Below, one piece after another: positions 17,232-25,933 of a DNA stretch of 64,000 nucleotides. The DNA comes from Desnuesiella massiliensis (GTDB taxonomy: Bacteria > Bacillota > Clostridia > Clostridiales > Clostridiaceae): assembly GCF_001403615.1 (NCBI RefSeq), contig NZ_LN879453.1, forward strand, positions 186,001 through 250,000, read 5' to 3'. Position numbers and translations under genes: made by a program. Position 1 is the first letter of the stretch. The number at the start of each line of letters is the position of its first letter. Under the pieces are notes generated by a model. It ran no database searches and had not been told where the DNA came from. It worked only from the letters and a program-made list of their open reading frames with translations.

Positions 17232-18341
17232 ATGGCTAATTTATCATTAAAACATATATTTAAGATATACGCTGGTAATGTGACAGCAGTAAAGGATTTC
17301 AACTTAGAAATTAAAGATAAAGAATTTATAGTTTTCGTAGGACCATCAGGTTGCGGTAAGTCCACAACTTTAAGAATGATAGCTGGATTAGAAGAAATAT
17401 CTCAAGGAGAATTATTCATAGGAGACAAGATTGTTAACGATGTGGCACCAAAGGATAGAGATATAGCGATGGTTTTCCAAAACTACGCTTTATACCCTCA
17501 TATGAGTGTTTACGACAACATGGCTTTTGGGTTAAAATTAAGAAAAGTAGATAAAGCTGAAATAGATAAAAAAGTTAAAGAAGCAGCTAGAATATTAGAT
17601 ATAGAGCATTTATTAGACAGAAAGCCAAAAGCTTTATCAGGAGGACAAAGACAAAGGGTTGCTTTAGGAAGAGCTATTGTAAGAGAGCCTAAGGTATTCC
17701 TTATGGATGAGCCTTTATCAAACTTAGATGCTAAGTTAAGAGTTCAAATGAGAACTGAAATATCAAAGCTTCATAAGAGGTTACAAACTACATTTATATA
17801 TGTAACTCACGACCAAACAGAAGCTATGACTATGGGAACAAGAATAGTTGTTATGAAAGATGGAGTAGTTCAACAAGTGGATACACCACAACATATATAT
17901 GATCATCCAGCAAACATATTCGTTGCAGGCTTCATAGGAAGTCCACAAATGAATTTCATAGATTCAAAGCTTGTTGAAGAAGGTGGAAAAGTTCTTGTGG
18001 TATTTGGAGAAGATACCGTAGAGCTTCCAGAAGATAAAGCAAAAGTATTAAAGGAAAAAGGATATATAGGAAAAGATGTTATCATGGGAATCAGACCAGA
18101 AAATCTTGACGACGGAGCTGATTTCATAGCTGCTCATAACAAGGCTACTTTTAATGCTAATGTAGAAGTTACAGAGTTAATGGGAGCTGAAACTTATATA
18201 TACCTATCAAAAGAAAAATCAAATTTAGTAGCTAGAGTAAATGGAAGCTCACTAGTTAAGTCAGGAGAAACTATTAAAATAGCTTTAGATGAAAGCAAAA
18301 TTCACATATTTGATAAAGAAACTGAATTAGCAGTTCTATAG
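17232..18341 (+). CDS. ugpC: sugar ABC transporter ATP-binding protein (UgpC/MsmX type)
   Basis: A 369-residue ATPase energising carbohydrate ABC importers. It has Walker A GPSGCGKST (about 37-45), Q-loop FQNYALYPHMS, signature LSGGQRQR, Walker B VFLMDEPLSNLDA, H-loop THDQ, and a C-terminal TOBE/regulatory domain (about 235-369) typical of the MalK/UgpC/MsmX group. No permeases are adjacent. Such stand-alone ATPases often serve several importers, and the solute-binding lipoprotein at 62.7 kb is a plausible client (inference). GGAGGG precedes ATG 17232. The next gene starts 14 bases downstream. Confidence 0.9.
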   Translation: MANLSLKHIFKIYAGNVTAVKDFNLEIKDKEFIVFVGPSGCGKSTTLRMIAGLEEISQGELFIGDKIVNDVAPKDRDIAMVFQNYALYPHMSVYDNMAFGLKLRKVDKAEIDKKVKEAARILDIEHLLDRKPKALSGGQRQRVALGRAIVREPKVFLMDEPLSNLDAKLRVQMRTEISKLHKRLQTTFIYVTHDQTEAMTMGTRIVVMKDGVVQQVDTPQHIYDHPANIFVAGFIGSPQMNFIDSKLVEEGGKVLVVFGEDTVELPEDKAKVLKEKGYIGKDVIMGIRPENLDDGADFIAAHNKATFNANVEVTELMGAETYIYLSKEKSNLVARVNGSSLVKSGETIKIALDESKIHIFDKETELAVL

Positions 18342-18354
18342 GAGGTATTAATAG

Positions 18355-19299
18355 ATGTACAATTTCAAAGGCTTCTTGCAGGAATTAAGTGAAAATAGCA
18401 ATATTCCATTTAATCTTATGACAGAGGATGGAATATTGATGTATCAATGTGGCGAGAAGTTTAAAGACTCTGAGCGTTTAGAGGTTCAAGTGATCCTAGG
18501 TAAGCAAAGAGCCAAGCTAATATTGCATGTAAAAAATGAAAATTGTACATCCTTACTTAAATTCTATATTGAAAATAAATATAGAGAACTGTTTAATGTA
18601 AGAGAACAAATATTTATTGATATCCTTGAGGGGAAGGGTCTAGCTTCAGAGAAGCTAGACAAAAACTTCCCCTTTTTATCACAAGGATGCACCTTATTCT
18701 TAGTTTCTGTAGACGGCAGCAAGTATGAAGCCTTGAACATTATTAAGCAGATATATAATGAACAAGATATTATATCTATGATATATAATGAACACATATT
18801 AGTTATAGGTCACTTTGAAGAAGTGGGAGAACATGCACAGAGCATCAGAGAAACCATAATTTCAAACTTATATTGCAGATGTTATATAAGCTACTCAGAA
18901 GAAGCCTTTGAGGCTTTAGATATAAAGAGAGCCTATGAGGATGCTAAGGAATGCATGTTAATAGGCAAAAAGTTTGAAATCAAGTCAGAGATTTATGATT
19001 ATAACGACATGGTTTTTGAGAAAACAGTACATAATATAAGTGCTAAAACTAAAGATGAGTTTTTGCATAAGTTTAAGAGTATATTCAATTCCTTTGACAG
19101 TGAAATGATTAACACTATAGAGGAATTTGTTAATTGTGGTCTTAATATAAGTGAAGCAGCAAAGAAATTATATATTCATAGAAACACGTTAATATATAGG
19201 CTGGATAAGATAGCAAAAGATACAGGCTACGACATAAGGGATTTCAAACAAGCTACTATATTTATAATAGCCTTCCTAGTATGGAAGGAGAGCAGATAA
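18355..19299 (+). CDS. PucR/CdaR-type helix-turn-helix regulator
   Basis: A 314-residue transcription regulator. The first 240 residues form a sensor-like region without a recognised ligand motif. The C-terminal HTH of the PucR/CdaR family is clear (about 255-310; NISEAAKKLYIHRNTLIYRL). RBS GGAGG. It sits 14 bases behind the ABC ATPase and one base before comB, so the three are probably one operon, and it may sense carbohydrate or phosphate status (inference). Bases 18630-18677 inside the gene form a terminator-like hairpin (see findings). Confidence 0.75.
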   Translation: MYNFKGFLQELSENSNIPFNLMTEDGILMYQCGEKFKDSERLEVQVILGKQRAKLILHVKNENCTSLLKFYIENKYRELFNVREQIFIDILEGKGLASEKLDKNFPFLSQGCTLFLVSVDGSKYEALNIIKQIYNEQDIISMIYNEHILVIGHFEEVGEHAQSIRETIISNLYCRCYISYSEEAFEALDIKRAYEDAKECMLIGKKFEIKSEIYDYNDMVFEKTVHNISAKTKDEFLHKFKSIFNSFDSEMINTIEEFVNCGLNISEAAKKLYIHRNTLIYRLDKIAKDTGYDIRDFKQATIFIIAFLVWKESR

Positions 19300-19300
19300 A

Positions 19301-20011
19301 ATGAAAATTGATTTAATCATTTCAGCAGATGACATTAAAGATAAGGTTATTAAGGACAAAAATGTAGTGGTAATAGATATGCTTAGAGCCACTTCGGTGA
19401 TTGTCACAGCTTTAAATAATGGATGTAATAAGGTAATTCCTTTATTAACTGTAGAAGAAGCCTTAGAACTTAGCAAGGACAATAGAGATAACTATGTTCT
19501 TGGAGGAGAGAGAAGGGCTTTAAAAATAGAAGGCTTTGATGCCTCTAATTCTCCTTTAGAGTATAAAAGAGAATTGATGGAAAATAAGTCTTTGATTATA
19601 ACCACCACTAATGGCACAAGAGCCATCAATGGATGTAAAGAAGCCAAAAATATTTATATTGGAGCTATGATAAATGCAAAGGCTGTAGCTAAAAAGCTTC
19701 TAGCTCAAGGTGAAGATGTGGTATTTGTCAATGCGGGTACCTATGGTGAATTTTCCATGGATGACTTTATTTGCGCAGGCTATATGATTCATTGCCTATT
19801 AGAAAATAACTATGCAGAATTGACAGACATAGCCTTTACCGCTAAGTACGTCTATGAAAATAATAAGGATATACTAGGCTTTATAAAAAATGCAAGGCAT
19901 TACAATGTAATAAAGAGCTTAGGCTTAGAAGAGGACTTAGCTTATTGTATACAAAAGGACATAATAGACATAGTGCCAGAGTTTAAAGCTGGTGAAATAA
20001 ATGTTAATTAG
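19301..20011 (+). CDS. comB: 2-phosphosulfolactate phosphatase-like protein ComB
   Basis: A 236-residue member of the ComB family, magnesium-dependent phosphatases that in methanogens hydrolyse 2-phosphosulfolactate in coenzyme M synthesis. Family blocks seen are VVIDMLRATSVIVTAL near the start, LGGERRALKIEGFDASNSP, TTTNGTRAI and VNAGTYGEFSMDDFICAG. Clostridia make no coenzyme M, so the real substrate here is probably another phosphorylated acid. ATG starts one base after the upstream stop with GGAGAG before it. IS copy 2 begins 29 bases after the stop. Confidence 0.8.
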   Translation: MKIDLIISADDIKDKVIKDKNVVVIDMLRATSVIVTALNNGCNKVIPLLTVEEALELSKDNRDNYVLGGERRALKIEGFDASNSPLEYKRELMENKSLIITTTNGTRAINGCKEAKNIYIGAMINAKAVAKKLLAQGEDVVFVNAGTYGEFSMDDFICAGYMIHCLLENNYAELTDIAFTAKYVYENNKDILGFIKNARHYNVIKSLGLEEDLAYCIQKDIIDIVPEFKAGEINVN

Positions 20012-20040
20012 TAAAATATATATCTTAAATTCCAAAGAAA

Positions 20041-21928
20041 GGGAGTGTCGCAAAACTACTTTAAAAAGTAGTTTGCTCCACTCCTTTTTTGTATTCAGAT
20101 AAAAATCGATTATAAAAACAGGGCCATTACTCCAAGTTTTCATGAATTCTTGATTTTTTGACGCACTTAAATAAGCCTAACACTTTTTTGAGAAATTTTG
20201 TCTTACTCTTAGGCTATTTTTGCTTCATGAAGATGTTTTTTGCACCTATCATTTTGTATTTTTGAATGCAATTTATTTATATTGAAACCAAAACAAAGAA
20301 GAAGGAACTCATTCTTAACACTATTTTTGCCACGTGTTAAGAAACGATTGAATTGGTAGTCATTTTTTAGTACTCCAAAAGCTCCTTCTACTTGAATTGA
20401 ACGGTTTATCCTTAACATAATACCCTCTGAGGATGTTATGTTTTCAAGGGATATCTGACGCTTTGCTACAAATGTTTTAGATACCTGCATTTTCCTATTT
20501 CCTCGTGCTTTTGTACATTTTGCTTTAAACTGGCAGTTACTGCAATCTTCACATTCATAAACAGTTGTCTCTGAACTATAGCCAGTAGCTGAAGTTCTAT
20601 GGGCTATACCTATCTTTTTCAAATGCTTCCCATTATGGCAGGTATACTCATCTTTTTCTTCGTTATAGGTCATATTTTCACGCTTGCTAATATCCTTCTT
20701 AAAGCTTTTCTTCTTCCACTTTTCATAGGTCTGAGGTTTTATGTAGTATTTTTGCCCTTGATTTTCTAGGTAAATATAATTCTCTTCACTTTCATAACCA
20801 GAATCAGCAATGATATTTTTATATTTAACTCCTAAGTTTGATTTCATATCATCTAGAAATGGTATTAGTGTAGTAATATCAGCTCTATCCTGAAATATAC
20901 CAACACCAGTTACATATTCACTTTCTACTCCTATTTGAACATTATAACCTGGTTTTAGCTGTGAGTTGCGCATATGATCATCTTTCATGTGCATAAAAGT
21001 TGCATCATGGTCAGTCTTCGAATAACTATTTCTTCCATTGAATATCCCATTATGCATGTTGTATTTCTCTTGACGCTCATAGTAACATTCTAGCTCCTCT
21101 TTGAATTTCTGAAGCTTTGATTTGCGCTTACCAATACCATGAACTAGCTCTATATTTTCTTCATTTATCTTTTGATTAATAAAGTCAAGTACTTTCTTAA
21201 TATCCTGAGCAGTGTTATCCTTTGCGACAGCAAAGTTTGTCATAAAGCTTAAGTTAACAGCTTCAATGCAAGACTGTATCTTCTCAAACATCTTGCTTTC
21301 ATTTTTATTAACAACTTTTTTCCATACAAAAGTGTAGCGATTAGCATTTGCTTCAATTTTCGTTCCATCTACAAAAAGATTCTCAAAATTGATTTCTCCT
21401 ATACTATGAAGATATTGAACTAGCTGATAAAACAAGTCTTCCACTGCTTCTGATAAATATTCTTTTCTAAACCTAGCAATTGTAGCGTGATCCGGTGCTT
21501 TCGCGCCTTGAAGCAACCACATGAAGTTAATATCCCTTCTGCATGCTGTTTCAATCTTTCTACTCGAATATATGTTGTTTGAATAAGCATATGTTAATAC
21601 CTTAAATAGGATTTTAGGTTCCACTGCCGGTTTTCTTCCAACGGAAGAGTACGCCTTGTATAATTTTTCGTAATTTAATCCCTCCAATATTTGGCTAAGC
21701 AGGCGGACTGAATCATCCTCAGGTATCAACATTTCAAAATCAAATGGAAGAACCAGTTGATAATATCCATTTGATGAAGTATAATTTTTATGTTGATAAT
21801 TTGGTTTTTGCATACTATAATTATACAACACTTGCGGTGCCCACGGGCGCCGCATTTTAATTTTTCGAACAAAAAAAGAAGCTGCTGCGCAGCTAACTAT
21901 TTAGTTTAGTTAGTTGTGCAACATCCCC
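20041..21928 (-). mobile_element. IS1182-family element, copy 2
   Basis: A 1.89 kb element, nearly identical to copy 1 in its coding part and right end but inserted in the opposite orientation, 7.3 kb away. The terminal repeats are GGGAGTGTCGCAA and GGGGATGTTGCAC. The flanks are GAAA and TTTA, again A/T palindromic, with no direct duplication. The left (5') non-coding end differs strongly from copy 1 in primary sequence but keeps both hairpins. Confidence 0.9.
20209..21813 (-). CDS. IS1182-family transposase
   Basis: A 534-residue transposase differing from copy 1 at only a handful of positions (for example YNVQ instead of YNDQ, and Ser for Gly in the GKNSVKNE block near the C-terminus). It keeps the canonical YNVQ and is the more likely active copy. 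The start is taken at the ATG directly behind the TATAAT at about 21820. The frame reaches 21855 only by reading through the GC-rich hairpin. Confidence 0.9.
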   Translation of the reverse strand: MQKPNYQHKNYTSSNGYYQLVLPFDFEMLIPEDDSVRLLSQILEGLNYEKLYKAYSSVGRKPAVEPKILFKVLTYAYSNNIYSSRKIETACRRDINFMWLLQGAKAPDHATIARFRKEYLSEAVEDLFYQLVQYLHSIGEINFENLFVDGTKIEANANRYTFVWKKVVNKNESKMFEKIQSCIEAVNLSFMTNFAVAKDNTAQDIKKVLDFINQKINEENIELVHGIGKRKSKLQKFKEELECYYERQEKYNMHNGIFNGRNSYSKTDHDATFMHMKDDHMRNSQLKPGYNVQIGVESEYVTGVGIFQDRADITTLIPFLDDMKSNLGVKYKNIIADSGYESEENYIYLENQGQKYYIKPQTYEKWKKKSFKKDISKRENMTYNEEKDEYTCHNGKHLKKIGIAHRTSATGYSSETTVYECEDCSNCQFKAKCTKARGNRKMQVSKTFVAKRQISLENITSSEGIMLRINRSIQVEGAFGVLKNDYQFNRFLTRGKNSVKNEFLLLCFGFNINKLHSKIQNDRCKKHLHEAKIA

Positions 21929-22010
21929 TTTATAAATTATCAATTTTTTCGCAACGTCAGTGGAGAAAAACTCCCCTTAATTCATTGTGGATTGTGCACT
22001 GTGCATTCTC
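21929..22010. repeat. dispersed intergenic repeat beside IS copy 2
   Basis: TTTTTTCGCAACGTCAGTGG then AGAAAAA, followed by ATTGTGGATTGTGCACTGTG. Same family and orientation as 12722-12815 and the central part of 40069-40275. Confidence 0.55.
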
Positions 22011-23810
22011 CTATATATTATATCTCTCTAAATCATCCTTAAATTCTTCTGTTATCTTCTTAAAGTCGTGAATATTATCAATTAATTTCATTATTTCATT
22101 AGTATAATTAGAAACGCTAGCGCTAACCTCCTCAGAGGATGCAGAGTTTTCTTCTGCTATAGCAGCCAGAGATTCTATAGTGTCATATATACTAGATATA
22201 GAGTCAGCCTCTTTATTAAGCTCATCTATGGTCTTTATCATAGAGGAAGATACAGATTGTATGGATTCATTAGCCTCATAGCTTATATCTCTTACTTTTT
22301 CTAGGCTTTTAGTTTCATTTTCCAATACATCATATTGATTACCTATATTATCTACAAGCAAGCTTATATCCTGAACAAATTGAGCTAAATTTGAATTTAT
22401 TTCTTGCACTGCCCCTTTAGACTGCTCCGCCAATTTTCTTATAGACTCAGCTACTACAGCAAAGCCTCTACCTTGTTCTCCTGCTCTAGCCGCTTCAATG
22501 GATGCATTTAAGGCAAGAAGGTTAGTTTGTTCTGATATTCCTGATACTATAGACACAATATTAGTTATATCATTAGCTTTGTTTTGAAGCATAACGCCTT
22601 TGTCTCTAACCTCTAAGAAGCTGTCCAAAGTATTTAATATATTCTTACTTGCATTGTCTACACTATTATAGCTATTATTGATTTTTTCAATAGCCTTTTC
22701 CAACTCTTCTTTATTTTCATTTTCATTTTCTACTATAGCTTTTAAGGTTTGAATATTATCATTTAGCAGCTGCACTGATTGTTCAGAGTTTTCAGCTTGA
22801 GTAACAGCTCCATTAGCCACTTGCTCCACTACCCCTGATATTTCATTAGAAGTATGGTTCATAGAATCAGATATCTTGTTGATATTATCCACAAAGGTAT
22901 TCATCTCATCGGTAACGCCTTTAAAACCTGTAAAATCTGCTCTTACTACCTTCTTATATTTGTTTAAAAGTTCATAAATATCCTCAAAGAAATCCTTGGT
23001 TTCTATTTTTCCTTCATAGCTATATTTATTTTCTAGAAGTCTATTTATTTCTTCCTCTATTAAAGCCTTTGGTTTTAGCATAGCAGAAGTGGCTAGAAAA
23101 GCCGCTAAAGCTGCTACAAACCCTATAATTACAGCTTTTATACTGCCGCTTATCCCTATAATTGGTAAAGCAGCTAAAGTAGTAACCAAAAAGGTAAATA
23201 TACTACTTTTTAACTCAAAGCTCTTTATGAACCCTAATGAGAGTATATTGCTTACTAAATACTTCTTTTTGTAATATATATCTTTATCGAAGGTCAATTT
23301 AATCTTTAGATAATTACTAGCTTTCTCCATTTGCTCTATTTCAATTTTTTCTTTAAAAAACTCGCTGCTGCCTTCTAGTAATCCCATAAAATAGTCAAAC
23401 ATTCCTCTTTCCGATCTATAGCTAAAATAGGCTTCTCTGCTTGATATAGGCTCTATTTCAACTAAAGGAGGCTTTGCTCCAGCAAATTTCTTAGTCATGA
23501 CTACATGTATATCAAATAAAGATTTCAAAAATGAATATAAGTTTTCATGATTAAAGAAAGCAGGATAATCTTTTTGGAAAGATTTTAAATTATCCTTTCC
23601 AATAATTCTCCATAATTGTCCTATATCCATTTTTTTAGCTTTAGCTATTTCTCCAATGACTTTCTTTATCTTATCATCTTCTACCGTTTCAACAGGTGTA
23701 AAAATCTTATTAGGAGACCAGCCTACGCTTTCCATAGCCTTGTCCACTATTTCATCGCCATATAGGCTTCTACTGGTTCTCATCCATGTGGAAACAACCG
23801 TTCCTTTCAT
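22011..23810 (-). CDS. H-NOX (HNOB) heme sensor fused to methyl-accepting chemotaxis domain
   Basis: A 599-residue chemoreceptor. Residues 1-185 are an H-NOX heme domain with canonical numbering: proximal His102 (FDIH), Pro115, and the Y131-x-S133-x-R135 heme-propionate motif. The distal triad Trp9/Asn74/Tyr140, known from the oxygen-binding Thermoanaerobacter protein, is also present. Two membrane segments follow (about 205-250), then a cytoplasmic signalling domain whose hairpin tip reads EQGRGFAVVAESIRKLAEQ. There is no HAMP that I can see. It probably steers motility in response to NO or O2. ATG 23810 follows a GGGGGG site and begins MKGTVV as in the family. Confidence 0.9.
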   Translation of the reverse strand: MKGTVVSTWMRTSRSLYGDEIVDKAMESVGWSPNKIFTPVETVEDDKIKKVIGEIAKAKKMDIGQLWRIIGKDNLKSFQKDYPAFFNHENLYSFLKSLFDIHVVMTKKFAGAKPPLVEIEPISSREAYFSYRSERGMFDYFMGLLEGSSEFFKEKIEIEQMEKASNYLKIKLTFDKDIYYKKKYLVSNILSLGFIKSFELKSSIFTFLVTTLAALPIIGISGSIKAVIIGFVAALAAFLATSAMLKPKALIEEEINRLLENKYSYEGKIETKDFFEDIYELLNKYKKVVRADFTGFKGVTDEMNTFVDNINKISDSMNHTSNEISGVVEQVANGAVTQAENSEQSVQLLNDNIQTLKAIVENENENKEELEKAIEKINNSYNSVDNASKNILNTLDSFLEVRDKGVMLQNKANDITNIVSIVSGISEQTNLLALNASIEAARAGEQGRGFAVVAESIRKLAEQSKGAVQEINSNLAQFVQDISLLVDNIGNQYDVLENETKSLEKVRDISYEANESIQSVSSSMIKTIDELNKEADSISSIYDTIESLAAIAEENSASSEEVSASVSNYTNEIMKLIDNIHDFKKITEEFKDDLERYNI

Positions 23811-24103
23811 TGTATATCCCCCCAATTAAATTATTTAAGTTTTTAATCCTTAAACACAAATACAAAATAATTAAAAATATTGAAAAATTATGCAATGATA
23901 ACCTATATTATTTTACTCTTACTTATTAATTCTACATCAAAATACAATTTTTTAAAATAGTTTTGTTATTAAAATTACAATAATTATTATTTAATATATT
24001 ATTTTAGTTATCAATGGAAATATACTTCTAAACATGCATAAATACACTACTCTTTGACTACAATATTAATGTAATAATATGAATTGTTAAACAAGGAGAC
24101 CGT

Positions 24104-25933
24104 ATGAATATTTTTAAGAAATATAATTCTCTGTTAATTTATTGCCTGATTTTAATAGCATTTTTAATAATATTGGCATTATATCCCATAAAAGTTGAAA
24201 ATGCAATATTTTTAAAAACCGAGGGAGATTACAGCATCTTCTATGTAGGAGATAAAGTAAAAAAATATAAGCTTCCTAATAATGCCTTATCTAAGTATGA
24301 GGTAATAAATTTTAAACGCAACCTATTTAGTAATTTTAATATAGAAAAACTAACACCTATAAAGGAAAGAATAATGACTAAAAATAGTGATAATTATGAA
24401 CTAGAAAAACAAGGGTTAAAGCCTTTATCAAAGAAAAGATACTACTATTCTATGGATAAAAACCGTGAACTAGCTTTAAATAATGCCAATTTATTAATCA
24501 TTGGTAAAAATAATGTATCTAGTTACTATGACTCTAAAGGAAGGCTTAAAACTTTTATAATCTACCCCATGGACTATGACTATATGAGAGTTGGATTATC
24601 TACCACAAACTTTAACTCCTTATATCATCAAAGCATATCAATGGAGTGCTCAGAGCCCTGTACTGTTTTTTCAAAGACCGAAGATATAAATGCTAACTTA
24701 AATAAAAATAGCTCTATATTAGTAGAAAAGTCTGGGGATAAAATAAATATAAAATATAATGGTACCACTCTAAGCTTTAAAAACAGAGTTTATATTAAAG
24801 GGGAAAACCTAACAGTTAAAACTATTAATCGAGGTTCTCCGAGTTTTAATCCTTCTTATAATGGTATTCTTGAAGTAACCCTTCACGAAAAAGGCCTAAG
24901 ACTAGTAAACGAAGTGCCATTAGAGGATTATCTAACCAAGGTAGTACCCTCTGAGATGCCAGCATACTCAGCTTTAGAGGCCTTAAAATGCCAATCCATT
25001 GCTGCAAGAACCTATGCCATATCTGATATGCTTAATAATAGATTTGAAGATTCAGGTTTTTATGTAGATGATAGTACTAAAAGTCAGGTATACAACAATA
25101 TTAAAACCTATCCCAAGACCAATGAAGCTGTAAGTGCTACTAAAGGAATTATAATGACTTATAAAGATAAGCCCATTGACGCTAAATACTACTCTTCTTC
25201 TGCTGGTACTGGAGTGAATTTTAGCGATATCTGGTTTAATGCCGATGACTCTAGTGAAAATAAACCCTACCTAAGCACTGAAAATTATATGATACCTAAA
25301 GGGAATTTGCCTAGCAGTGAAAAGGAGTGGCTAGATTTCTATAAAAACATCGGGTTAAAAGCCATTGACAGCGCTTCTCCTTACTTCAGATGGAAGATAG
25401 AGTTTTCCAAAGAAACCTTGGAAAACAACCTAAATAAATCCTTAAAACTAATATTTGAGAATAGAAAAGATTTTATAAAAATTAGAGATAAGAAAGATAA
25501 AAAGCAGCTAAAAAAATTACCAATTCTAACAGACCTAAAAGCCGTAGAAGCTTCAAAAAGAAGCTCTGGAGGCAATATATTAGAAATAAGATTTATCTTT
25601 GGAAATGCTGTAGTATACGTTAAAAACGATTATAATATACGAAGCTCCATTAGATGTAATAAGGAATTCAACGGTTATGACCTTGAAATTATAAGATATA
25701 AAGACGAACCCTTAAAAAACTTTAATTTCTTGCCCTCTTCCTTTTTTGCTGTGGAAAGAAAGGATAATACATTTACTCTTTATGGCGGTGGTTATGGCCA
25801 TGGTGTAGGTATGAGCCAATATGGCGCCATGGAATTAGGAAAGCTTGGGTATGATTATATTCAAATATTAAATACTTTTTATAAAAATATATCCTTAAAT
25901 AAAATAAATGGGGCTGTCGCACTAAGTGATTAG
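24104..25933 (+). CDS. SpoIID/LytB-domain protein, C-terminus rewritten by IS insertion
   Basis: A 609-residue membrane-anchored protein. It has one N-terminal membrane segment (about 11-28), an unrecognised extracellular region (30-270) and a SpoIID-like lytic-transglycosylase region (about 275-600) with VPLEDYLTKVVPSEMP, AALKCQSIAARTYA-type helix, YYSSSAGTG and GGGYGHGVGMSQYGA. Members cleave glycan strands during engulfment or act in the cell wall. The native end was ...SLNKIN-Ile-stop; the IS end now adds GAVALSD. The catalytic core is intact, so it is probably functional. RBS AAGGAG. Confidence 0.85.
   Translation: MNIFKKYNSLLIYCLILIAFLIILALYPIKVENAIFLKTEGDYSIFYVGDKVKKYKLPNNALSKYEVINFKRNLFSNFNIEKLTPIKERIMTKNSDNYELEKQGLKPLSKKRYYYSMDKNRELALNNANLLIIGKNNVSSYYDSKGRLKTFIIYPMDYDYMRVGLSTTNFNSLYHQSISMECSEPCTVFSKTEDINANLNKNSSILVEKSGDKINIKYNGTTLSFKNRVYIKGENLTVKTINRGSPSFNPSYNGILEVTLHEKGLRLVNEVPLEDYLTKVVPSEMPAYSALEALKCQSIAARTYAISDMLNNRFEDSGFYVDDSTKSQVYNNIKTYPKTNEAVSATKGIIMTYKDKPIDAKYYSSSAGTGVNFSDIWFNADDSSENKPYLSTENYMIPKGNLPSSEKEWLDFYKNIGLKAIDSASPYFRWKIEFSKETLENNLNKSLKLIFENRKDFIKIRDKKDKKQLKKLPILTDLKAVEASKRSSGGNILEIRFIFGNAVVYVKNDYNIRSSIRCNKEFNGYDLEIIRYKDEPLKNFNFLPSSFFAVERKDNTFTLYGGGYGHGVGMSQYGAMELGKLGYDYIQILNTFYKNISLNKINGAVALSD

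Noticed and set aside
12827..20011. The IS-flanked block as a composite transposon
   Set aside because: The enclosed genes are ordinary chromosomal functions on both strands, there is no outer target duplication, and the composition matches the surroundings; two independent insertions explain it better.
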